Source: Microbacterium sp. Bi121 (lineage in GTDB: Bacteria; Actinomycetota; Actinomycetes; Actinomycetales; Microbacteriaceae). From it: a stretch of 64,000 nucleotides of DNA. The position numbers and the translations under genes were made by a program. The stretch covers positions 248,001-312,000 of the forward strand of contig NZ_CAKKLJ010000001.1 of assembly GCF_918698005.1 (NCBI RefSeq), read 5' to 3'. The notes beneath the pieces were generated by a model. The model was not told where the DNA came from. It worked only from the letters and a program-made list of their open reading frames with translations, and did no database searches. Shown piece by piece: positions 7,950 through 15,800 of this stretch (the first letter of the stretch is position 1; the number at the start of each line of letters is the position of its first letter).

Positions 7950-7997
7950 ACGCTACTGACAGCATCGTGCCGCACGCGATGGGGTGATCTCCCCATC
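7950..7997 (-). promoter_or_regulatory. Cassette B promoter with GATGGGG palindrome
   Basis: On the minus strand GATGGGG-AGATCA-CCCCATC (7997-7978) is followed after 22 bases by TAGCGT (-10, 7955-7950), then GGAGG and the GTG at 7930. The palindrome, the -10, the ribosome-binding site and the start have the same spacing as upstream of delivery gene C. No -35 hexamer is obvious, so the palindrome may be an activator or repressor site. Confidence 0.65.
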
Positions 7998-8069
7998 AGG
8001 CGATGGCCTCATCCGCGCTGAGAGCACCTCGCACATCGTCGCGTCACGCCGGCTGGTTCCGTCGGAAAA

Positions 8070-8948
8070 TCACGCCGCGTCGAGCCGGAGAGTCTCGGGT
8101 ATGTAGTACCGGATGGGTGCCAGCTCCGTGCGGACCACGGCGCTCCCGGCCTGCTCGATGAACTGTGCGAAACCCATCACACCGATCTTTCCCTCGGCGC
8201 TGACGACGAACACGTTGTCGACAACCGGCAGCAACGCTGCGGTGCCGCTGAGCCAGGTGGCGAATGTCACGGTGACGCCCGACTCGAGTTTGTCGAGCTT
8301 CGGCTCGAGCACTCGCACGTCACCGGCGTTGAGCGCACCGGCCTGCTCTTTGTATCCGCGCACGCCGAACTCGCGTGTGATGCGACTGATCGCATCCGCC
8401 AGCGCCGGGAATCGATCGCGCCACGGGAAGGGGAACCATTGACCGTTCTTGTCCCCGACCGGGTGGATACTCGCCAGACGGCTTCCGTCTGCCAGCAGTT
8501 CGTCGGCCACGGTGAGAGCCTGCGCGAATCCGCGTTCGTCGTCCGTACCAGTGAGGATCATTCGTGTCTGAGCCAGCGGCACGATCGCCAGGTCGCCGAT
8601 GACCGCCAGCGGCGCAGCGCGCGACGGATCGAGGAAGAGCGCCGCGACCTGCTGTTCGTCAGTGACCTCCATCACCTCACGGGCGTCACCGATCTCGAGC
8701 GGAGGCACCGAGTCGAACGCCGCCTTCAGCGCATCGGTGAACGGCACGTTCCACGCGTCTGCCTGTTCGACAGTCACGAATCCTTCGTCACCGTTCCGAA
8801 GACCGACGTAGAGCTCCGCGGCCACGAACTGGACCCGCGGCCTCTCCTCGGCCGGAATCGACAGCTCGAGGATGCCCAATTCAGTGGCGTCGAATACCTG
8901 CAGCCGCAGCCGCTCGCGCACAGCGGCGAAATCAGACGGTTCAGTCAT
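8070..8948 (-). CDS. Candidate immunity protein of cassette C
   Basis: The 292-residue soluble protein has no signal peptide. I do not recognise the family with confidence. The alternating strand/helix pattern, with segments such as MTEPSDFAAVRERLRLQVFD and FATWLSGTAALLPVVDNVFVV, faintly recalls the DUF1444 type of cytosolic proteins. It lies 78 bases downstream of toxin C on the same strand, the position held by the YezG-like immunity gene in cassette A. Its acidic character also fits binding to a basic toxin. Assignment as immunity protein is from context only. Confidence 0.5.
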   Translation of the reverse strand: MTEPSDFAAVRERLRLQVFDATELGILELSIPAEERPRVQFVAAELYVGLRNGDEGFVTVEQADAWNVPFTDALKAAFDSVPPLEIGDAREVMEVTDEQQVAALFLDPSRAAPLAVIGDLAIVPLAQTRMILTGTDDERGFAQALTVADELLADGSRLASIHPVGDKNGQWFPFPWRDRFPALADAISRITREFGVRGYKEQAGALNAGDVRVLEPKLDKLESGVTVTFATWLSGTAALLPVVDNVFVVSAEGKIGVMGFAQFIEQAGSAVVRTELAPIRYYIPETLRLDAA

Positions 8949-9026
8949 GGTGTCATGCCTTTCAGAACGCTGGCACGCGGCGATGCCGCGCCGCCAGCCC
9001 TTTCAGAGTAGTCGTGCGCCCCGACA

Positions 9027-9707
9027 TCACTTGAGCGGGATGTCATGGACGACCTGAGGGAGTCCGCTGTCGGCATGCACGGCCTCTGATACTCCCGTCG
9101 GGAGATGCCCGAACGGAAGCCAGCTGCTGTTCGCCCCGGTCTCGTTACCGCTCGGCATGTGCACATCGGCGGACGTGAGCGTCGGGAATTCCACGTGCAC
9201 GAGCGGGGCCTGCAGGTCTCCCGGGTTCAACCCGAGCTGGGATTCGATGAGACTGATGTCGCCGTTCGCGTTGTCGAGAACGTGCTGAACCTGGTCGGTC
9301 GGCATGAGGAAGGTCTGGTTGTCGCCGTCGGATCGGAATGGACCATATGCGTCGTATCCCGACTTCGACTGGATGCGGGATCCGCCGTTGTCGAACTGGG
9401 CCAGATGTTCGCTGCGATAGCGCTCCGGCAGCATGCGGTCAGGATCAGGCAACGTCTCGCCGTTGGCCTTGCGATCGATGAGATCCTGTTGCGCGTTTCG
9501 ATCGATGTTCCAGTTGCCTCGCCAGTCACGCTGGACCGGGCTCTTGTGCTTGGGCTCGTATTTGTCGATCCCCCTGACCCGCAACGCGAAGTCATCGACG
9601 TGACGGACGATGTTGTCCGCCAAGTGATGGAGGTTGTCCTTGGTCTTTCCCATACCGTTCAGGACAGCCTGCTTGAGCTCACGGATCACCGGCTTGATAG
9701 AACTCAT
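9027..9707 (-). CDS. Toxin C: putative polymorphic toxin (GAN..W...EAV type), stand-alone
   Basis: This is a 226-residue protein with a helical N-terminus (MSSIKPVIRELKQAV), a charged linker, and a C-terminal domain containing DGDNQTFLMPTDQ, IESQLGLNPGDL, VHMPSGNETGANSSWLPFG and SEAVHAD. I recall this PSGNExGAN...W.P.G...EA pattern from C-terminal tips of bacterial polymorphic toxins, but I cannot name an activity. Its ATG overlaps the stop of delivery gene C (TGATG). By eye its base composition is less GC-biased than its neighbours, in keeping with an exchanged toxin module. A cell-wall, nucleic-acid or other target cannot be told from sequence alone. Confidence 0.65.
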   Translation of the reverse strand: MSSIKPVIRELKQAVLNGMGKTKDNLHHLADNIVRHVDDFALRVRGIDKYEPKHKSPVQRDWRGNWNIDRNAQQDLIDRKANGETLPDPDRMLPERYRSEHLAQFDNGGSRIQSKSGYDAYGPFRSDGDNQTFLMPTDQVQHVLDNANGDISLIESQLGLNPGDLQAPLVHVEFPTLTSADVHMPSGNETGANSSWLPFGHLPTGVSEAVHADSGLPQVVHDIPLK

Positions 9708-10414
9708 CAGTCGTCCCCCCCGAAGTCCAGAGCGGAGAACTCCATGAAGAAATTCGACGTCAGCGTCGAGATATCCGCCCCGTGAATCTTCATTGCCGAC
9801 TGGGCGTCCTCCAGAGCCTGCAGGTCCGCATAGAACTCGTCTGAGTCACCCGCAGCGGCCTCGACCATCGGAGCGTCCAGGATCGCGTCGATCACCGCGG
9901 GCAGCTGCTCCGACATCGGCTCGATCGCCATCGGCAGAAGCTGCTCGAGCAGTTGCTCCACGGCGATGTCCACCGCCGCGTTGAGCAGCTTCTTCTTGAT
10001 GATGAGCATCGGGCCGGCACCGAGTGCGCTGATCGGATTCGTCAGCATCGCCACCAACGTGATCATCGTGGTGGTGACGTCGAAGATCACCTTCATCTTC
10101 AGCGCCAGAATCGCCTCAGCGCCGACATCCATCGCCGTCGCCGCCGGAGGCATGATGTCGATGAGCTTCTGCAGATTCGACGAACGGTTCGTGTTCCAGG
10201 CGCTCACCGTCGCCGGGCCGGTCTGCCCCCGCATCGCCGCCGCGAGATCGCCGTTCATCTTCCGGTCCACCGACTGCACCACAGACTCCAGATCCGTCCC
10301 GAGATTGCGCACGAGAACCGCGCCCTTGCGGACTTCGTCCTCATCGATATCGGGCCAATCGAACCCGAGCTTCTCCATGACCCAGATCAGCTCATTCGGC
10401 AACATCATTCCCAC
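9707..10414 (-). CDS. WXG100_2-type delivery protein C (235 aa)
   Basis: This protein has 235 residues from the GTG at 10414 (GGAGG seven bases upstream). The longer open frame to 10528 includes the promoter and is rejected. It is a near-duplicate of delivery protein A, with differences mostly conservative (I/V, A/S, L/I). It has the LPNELIWVMEKLGFDWP N-terminus of the CpnT-like WXG100_2 family, the NTNRSSNLQKLIDIMPP middle and the FYADLQALEDAQSAM secretion-signal-like end. It is coupled to toxin C by a one-base overlap. The A/C similarity implies duplication of the delivery gene with replacement of the downstream toxin. Confidence 0.82.
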   Translation of the reverse strand: MGMMLPNELIWVMEKLGFDWPDIDEDEVRKGAVLVRNLGTDLESVVQSVDRKMNGDLAAAMRGQTGPATVSAWNTNRSSNLQKLIDIMPPAATAMDVGAEAILALKMKVIFDVTTTMITLVAMLTNPISALGAGPMLIIKKKLLNAAVDIAVEQLLEQLLPMAIEPMSEQLPAVIDAILDAPMVEAAAGDSDEFYADLQALEDAQSAMKIHGADISTLTSNFFMEFSALDFGGDD

Positions 10415-10433
10415 GGCACAACCTCCATTGAAG

Positions 10434-10480
10434 AGATTAGAGGCCCCGCGGATACCCTCGCGATGGGGAGAACACCCCAC
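10434..10480 (-). promoter_or_regulatory. Cassette C promoter with TGGGG...CCCCA palindrome
   Basis: Minus strand: TGGGG-TGTTCT-CCCCATCGCG (from about 10479 to 10459), then TAATCT (-10, 10439-10434), GGAGG and the GTG at 10414. The segment CCCCATCGCG and every spacing (19 bases to the -10, 7 to GGAGG, 7 to GTG) are the same as in cassette B, while the sequence between these elements differs. Confidence 0.65.
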
Positions 10481-10499
10481 GGATCGACCTGAGGAGCAC

Positions 10500-12176
10500 T
10501 CACGGCACGACCGCCCATTGGGCAGCATCCGACATCAACGGCGCCGTCGCCCCGCCACGAACCGAGACACCGGACAGGTTGCGGTCCGTGATCGTGACGA
10601 CGGGGTTCGCAGCGATCGGCAGAGCGACCGCTGCGCGCACGATCGTCGCCTCGATCTGCGCATGGATCTCACGCGCCTCGTAGACATCCGTGGTCTGTGC
10701 GAACTGCGCGATCAGTTCATCCCGCGCGGGGTCGGTCTGCCCGGTGATCGACGCGGCACCCCCGGTGCTCCACTGAGCCGCGATATCCGCCGGCGACTGC
10801 GGGATCGGCACCCGCATGATCACCGCATCCCAGTCGCGCTTCTCGAGTGCTGCTTGCAGGTCGTCGCTGCCGCAGTCCGCAACGCGCCACCCTGCCTCCC
10901 CCGCGGCCGTCCGCAGCGCGCTGAAGGCGCCTCTCGCGAACTCGCTGCCCCGGTCGTAGAGCACGCACACGCGCGTGCCGGAGGGGAGGCCAGCCGCCGC
11001 CCGCTCCGCCACCGGATCAGCGTTGGTCGCGCCGAGCGTCTGGGCGAATCCGGAGTCCTCGTTGACGATGTCGTAGGCGCGCGAGTTCGGTATCGCGGTC
11101 ATCGACGTGCTCGGGGCGTATGCGGTCGCCCACACCCCTGCACCGGCGTCCATGAGGTCGCGTGCCGGGGCGGAGTGCATGAACGACGTCCGCGCACGCA
11201 CGTCGCTGAACACGCCGTTCGGCCGAAGGAGCATCGACCAGAGCGTGCCGTCGTTCGTCGTCTGCACGGTGAAGTCCTTGCGTTCGAGCTCGCGGATGGC
11301 ATCGCGGTTCGCGGCGACCGGACGCACCTGAACGGCATCCACCTGCTCGCCGACAGCGGCGAGCGGATCCTCACCGGGCGGCGTCAGCTCGATGCGCGCG
11401 ACCTGGGGGGTGACCGCTCCGCGGAACTCGGAGTTCGGGACGAGCTCGACTGCTCCGTCGGCATCCGCACCATCAGCGGCGACGACGAACGGTCCGCTCG
11501 AGAGGAGGAGTTCGCTGGCGACGGCGCCCTCGCCGATCTCGAACCCCTCGTTCCAGGCGGACCGCAACTTCTCGAGGGCGCTGTCATCGCCCGTGCGGAT
11601 CGCGGTGATGACCGCCTGCTTGGCCTCCATCGGATCGTCGATGCCCAATGCGCGCTCGCCCAGCACATGGGCGGGCACCGGAACAGTCACGAAGCTCTGC
11701 CAGTCGCTCACCGGCTGCGCATAGGTCACGTCGATCGACCGTGCGAACTCATCCGCGACCGGGATCGGGACATCCGGGACCGATGCCTCATCGGGCAGGA
11801 AGTACCCCGCGGCTCCCGCCCAGCCCAGCAGCAGGTCCGCGGCATCGAGCGGGATGCTGTCCGACCACGCCGGCTCGGCGAGATCGTAGCGCACGGTGAA
11901 CGGCTCCTCCTCGAGGATCGTCACGGTGCCGAAGCTCTCATCCGCGACGAAGTCGCCGTCGATCACGTCGCCGAAACGCGCTCGCGTCAGCGCGGCGATG
12001 TCGGTGTTGCCGCTCGTCGGGGATGCGGCCGCATTGGTCGAGGTCAACGACCCCGTCCACCCGACGACGACCTCCGTTCCGGGGATCACCGACTCCGGCA
12101 TGGCCGGCGCGCAGGCCGTCAGCCCCGCGGCGAGCGCGAGCGCAGTCAGTGCCGCGACGCGGCGTCTCCCCCTCAT
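10500..12176 (-). CDS. Family 5 ABC-transporter substrate-binding lipoprotein
   Basis: This 558-residue protein has a signal peptide and lipobox (AAGLTAC, Cys about residue 22), so it is an outer-face lipoprotein. The body resembles SBP_bac_5 oligopeptide/dipeptide-binding proteins: VVVGWTGSLTSTN near the start, a mid-domain with RSIDVTYAQPVSDWQ, and a C-terminal region with RAAVALPIAANPVV. Length and layout are normal for the family. No permease or ATPase genes are adjacent, so it either works with components encoded elsewhere or serves the T7SS locus as a sensor or surface protein. It begins 10 bases after the SPOR-like gene and is probably co-transcribed with it. Confidence 0.8.
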   Translation of the reverse strand: MRGRRRVAALTALALAAGLTACAPAMPESVIPGTEVVVGWTGSLTSTNAAASPTSGNTDIAALTRARFGDVIDGDFVADESFGTVTILEEEPFTVRYDLAEPAWSDSIPLDAADLLLGWAGAAGYFLPDEASVPDVPIPVADEFARSIDVTYAQPVSDWQSFVTVPVPAHVLGERALGIDDPMEAKQAVITAIRTGDDSALEKLRSAWNEGFEIGEGAVASELLLSSGPFVVAADGADADGAVELVPNSEFRGAVTPQVARIELTPPGEDPLAAVGEQVDAVQVRPVAANRDAIRELERKDFTVQTTNDGTLWSMLLRPNGVFSDVRARTSFMHSAPARDLMDAGAGVWATAYAPSTSMTAIPNSRAYDIVNEDSGFAQTLGATNADPVAERAAAGLPSGTRVCVLYDRGSEFARGAFSALRTAAGEAGWRVADCGSDDLQAALEKRDWDAVIMRVPIPQSPADIAAQWSTGGAASITGQTDPARDELIAQFAQTTDVYEAREIHAQIEATIVRAAVALPIAANPVVTITDRNLSGVSVRGGATAPLMSDAAQWAVVP

Positions 12177-12186
12177 TCCCCGGCCG

Positions 12187-12411
12187 TCACGCGTAGTCGG
12201 TGTCTTCGCCGCTCTCCTCGGCCATCGCCCGGAACGGTTCGCTCTCCTCGCTCTCGAGCCACGCCCGCGCGTGCTCGAGCAGCACCGCAGGCGAGTCCTC
12301 GGCCTCGGCGGCCGTGGCGAACGGGCCGATCGTGTCCTCGGAGGGGCGCTCGTCGGCGCGCACCACGGTCTGGGTCGACAGGTTGTACCAGTAGCTCTGC
12401 TGTCCGGTCAT
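12187..12411 (-). CDS. Small SPOR-like protein (74 aa)
   Basis: The 74-residue acidic protein starts MTGQQSYWYNLSTQTVV and continues GPFATAAEAEDSP, the WYN...GPyxTxxEA pattern of small SPOR-related actinobacterial proteins that are often misnamed in databases. SPOR domains bind denuded peptidoglycan, but no signal peptide is visible here, so a cytosolic role is more likely. The ATG at 12411 has no Shine-Dalgarno; TAGAAT ends seven bases before it, suggesting a leaderless mRNA. It precedes the substrate-binding lipoprotein gene by 10 bases. Confidence 0.7.
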   Translation of the reverse strand: MTGQQSYWYNLSTQTVVRADERPSEDTIGPFATAAEAEDSPAVLLEHARAWLESEESEPFRAMAEESGEDTDYA

Positions 12412-12418
12412 GATCCCG

Positions 12419-12424
12419 ATTCTA
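12419..12424 (-). promoter_or_regulatory. -10 element TAGAAT for a leaderless transcript
   Basis: TAGAAT on the minus strand (12424-12419) lies seven bases before the ATG at 12411. There is no purine-rich ribosome-binding site between, so transcription probably starts at or next to the start codon. No clear -35 is seen. Confidence 0.5.
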
Positions 12425-12455
12425 TTCGTAGCGTCTGCGCGGTCTGGGGGAACGA

Positions 12456-12501
12456 CGAAGGCCGTGGAGTCAGTCCTGTCGAACTGGCCCCACGGCCTTC
12501 G
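12456..12501. terminator. 12-bp hairpin downstream of the WXG100 gene
   Basis: CGAAGGCCGTGG (12456-12467) and CCACGGCCTTCG (12490-12501) are perfect inverted repeats around a 22-base loop, starting 11 bases after the WXG100 stop. It probably ends or protects the abundant WXG100 transcript, separating it from the SPOR-like gene. No U-tract follows. Confidence 0.65.
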
Positions 12502-12511
12502 GTGCGACCGA

Positions 12512-12790
12512 TCAGAGCTGGTCGGTGTCGCGGATCTTGTCCGCCATCTGGTCCAGCGCCGTCGCCATGTCGTTGACGGCCTCGGTGGCGTCGTCCAGCG
12601 AGGTGGTCAGGTCGTTGTATGCGGTGGAGTACTGCTCCGACGCGTTCTCGGTCTTGAAGCCGTCCTGGACCAGGTCGTCGATGACTCCCTGGAGGTCCTT
12701 CAGCGCGTCACCGATCGACGTGCGTCCGTCGCGCAGACGCTGTGCCGCGTCTTCCATCTCGCTGTATGTTGCACCAAAGTCATGTGCCAT
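12512..12790 (-). CDS. WXG100/EsxA-like protein (no canonical W-x-G)
   Basis: This 92-residue helical hairpin protein is the size of EsxA-like secreted dimers. Helix 1 (YSEMEDAAQRLRDGRTSIGD), a turn, and helix 2 (AYNDLTTSLDDATEAVNDM) are clear. The turn reads VQDGF, so the Trp of W-x-G is replaced by Gln and only the Gly is kept. Its ATG has GGAGGGC upstream, and it lies 79 bases after the EssC gene, the usual place for the T7SS substrate. It is likely the core secreted protein or co-substrate that activates EssC. A hairpin follows its stop. Confidence 0.85.
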   Translation of the reverse strand: MAHDFGATYSEMEDAAQRLRDGRTSIGDALKDLQGVIDDLVQDGFKTENASEQYSTAYNDLTTSLDDATEAVNDMATALDQMADKIRDTDQL

Positions 12791-12869
12791 GAGAACTGCC
12801 CTCCGCGTTCGTGGTATTCCGGCCGGTGTGGCCCTCGTCAGGCCCCTGCGGCCTCCTGAATGAGGTTAG

Positions 12870-15800
12870 TCAACGAACCCGCTCACGCAAACGGGGAGCG
12901 GTACCCATGTCAGTCCTGCCCACCGGCGGCGCGTCGGGGACGAACGGCATCTGCATCGTGACCAGGCGGCCCGCCTGCACGAAGATGCCGCGCCCCACCG
13001 GGAAGTCGCTTCTCTTGATCCGGCTGAAGGCCGTCTTGAAGATCGATTCGCCGTCGTACGTGTCCGGCTTGAGGATGATGCCCTGACGCCCCGTCTTCCA
13101 TTCGCCGAGCACACCGATGCTTCCGCTGGCACGGCTGATCTCGGCGTCGGCGATCAGCAGGTGGTCGCTGTTGTTCATCGCCTGCAGCAGCGTCCGCATC
13201 TGCCGGTCGGCAGGGCCGTCGGCGAGGTGCGGGATGTCCTCGATGACGATCATGATGCGACCCTCGGTCGTGTCGCTGGTGACCAGCTCGGTCAACTGCT
13301 CGGCGAGTTCCTTCTCCTCCTCCGGCTTGATCGCGCTGCGCACCCACGGGCGGAAGTCCTTCAGCTGCGAGCGACGGTTGCCGAAGTGGTACATCCGCAC
13401 ATTCGGATCGAACCGCTCCATCGCCACGACCAGCGCCTTGAGCGCGTTCGTGCGCCCGGATGCAGGCGGTCCGGAGATGACGAACGAACCGATGGGCTCG
13501 AAGCCGCGCGGAGCGAGCGTGTCGTCGGCGATGCCGAAGACGGGCATCCCGTCGACCATCGCCGGCATGTCCGTGACGGGCACCATGGTCGGCAGGGCGC
13601 CGATCTCCGGGAGGTCGCGCGCGCCCTCCGCTCGGAGGGTCTTGGCCAGGGCGGTGAGCGCCTTCGTCTGCTCCACCACGTTCGGCGTGCCGCCGAGGAC
13701 CGCGATCTGCGCTTCGTGGCCGTCGATGATGGCGCGTCCCGGCGCCGACTGCTCGTCGAGGATGTCGCGCGGGGCGTTGAGCAGCATGTACTGGCCGGGG
13801 TCGCCCAGGCGCAGCACCACTCGGCGGGAGATGTTGGAGGCGACGGCGCTGGGGACCGCGTTGCCGCGATCGGCCGTGATGACCATGTGCACGCCGAGCG
13901 TTCGCCCCTCGCCGAGGATGCGCATGAAGGTCCGGTAGAACGGCGCACGTCCTGGTGCGTACTCCCAGTCCTTCTTGAACTCGGGGAAGTTGTCCATGAG
14001 CAGCAGGATGCGCGGCATGTTCGGGTCCGCGATCTCCCGGTACTCCTGCACGGTCGCCGCGCTCGCCGCCGAGAACGAGGCCGCGCGGCGGTCCATCTCG
14101 CGATCGAGGGTCCGGAACAGGCGCTGGATGCGCTCGGCATCCGCGCCGTCGACGACGGAGCCGACATGCGGCAGGTCGGCGAGCGATCCTAGGGCTCCGG
14201 ATGCGAAGTCCAGGCAGTACACCTGGACGCGGCCGCGATCCGGCTGCATCCCGGCTGCGGTCGCGATGGTCTTCAGCACCGTGGACTTGCCCGAGCCGGA
14301 GGTGCCGTAGACCACCAGCGAGCCGTCGCGGTCCGGTACGAACACCGCGGGCTCCTGCATCTGCTTCTCTGGCACATCCATGAGGGCGAGAGGGATGCGG
14401 GTGTCGCCGTCGTTGGGCAGGTCCGCGAGCTCCACGACCGGGGCGAGATCGTCGAGCCATGGCCGTCGCGGCGCCTGGAGCCCCGCGACGTCGCTGGCCC
14501 GGATGAGCGTCGAGACGATCCGCTTCTGATCGTTGGGCCCGAGGTCCTCTTCATGCGTCTCCGCCTCGGCGGGCCGCTCTGGCTCCCACTCCGCACTGGC
14601 CCCGAAGCGCAACTCGGACACGCGGACCTCGACGGCAGCGCCTTCGTCCTCCGTCGTCCATCCGCCCGCGTATGCGGACTGGAACGGCACGAGCCGTCCG
14701 GGCCCGGTCTTCGCGATCGCCCGGCCGGGGATCGACGCCGGGAAGGTCGATGCCACCGGATCGTCGACGACGTCGCGGGAGTCGGCTTCATCGGCCATGC
14801 GCAGAGCGATGCGCAGGTTGGTGTTCGCGCGCAGGTTGTCCTTGATGACGCCGGCTGGACGCTGCGTCGCCATGATGAGGTGGATGCCGAGCGAGCGGCC
14901 GCGCTGTGCGATGTCGACGACCCCGTCGACGAACTCGGGCATCTCGGAGGCGAGGGCCGCGAACTCGTCGATGACCAGGACGAGGGCCGGAGGGCACTCC
15001 GGATCCTGGCGCTTCTCCAGCTCGAGCAGGTCTTTCGCCTTCTTGCGGTTGAGCAGGTGCTCCCGGTGCTGCAGTTCGGCTCGCAGACTGGTGAGCGCGC
15101 GGCGCACGAGGTGCGGGCTCAGGTCGGTGACCAGACCCACGCAGTGCGGCAGCTCGACGCAGTCGGCGAACGCGGATCCGCCCTTGTAGTCGACGAACAG
15201 GAACGTCACCCGGTCCGGACTGTGCGCTGCGGCCATTCCGAGCACCCACGCCTGCAGGAACTCGGACTTTCCGGCGCCGGTCGTTCCGCCGACGAGGGCG
15301 TGCGGACCGTGCGTGCGCAGGTCGAGGGCCATCGCGTCGCTGGCGCCCTGTCCGATGATCGCGCGCAGGTTGCCGGCCTTCTTCAGCCGCGGGCGAGGTG
15401 TCGGGGACCGGTCGACGATCGTGTTGTTCTGCCGCCAGCGTTCGACGACGACCTTCGGGTCCTCGGCGATCGCCGGATCCACGAGCTGCAGGAATCCCAC
15501 TGTGCTGGGGATGTCGGACGCGTCGTGCACCACGGTGCTGGCGTCGACGACGGGGGCCATGCGCCGCGCGAGCATGTGCATGTAGGCGTTGGAGACGCCC
15601 TCGACCCTGGTGTCGTCGAACGTGTCGCCGGTGCGGACGAGCCCCACCCGAGCGGACTCCAGTCCGTTCGTCACGTCGATGTAGCTGCGGCACACGGCCG
15701 GGAGCGATTCCACGGTCGGCGAGACGAACACGGCGTGCACGCCGTGGTCCGCGCCGCGGTCGAGCACGTCGGTGAGACGCCCTCGGTCAACGGGCGCATC

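Noticed and set aside
9966..12413. 815-codon plus-strand open frame opposite the substrate-binding protein and delivery gene C
   Set aside because: It is antisense to genes with strong motifs, Arg/His-rich throughout, and has no recognisable domain. Long antisense frames are usual at this GC content.
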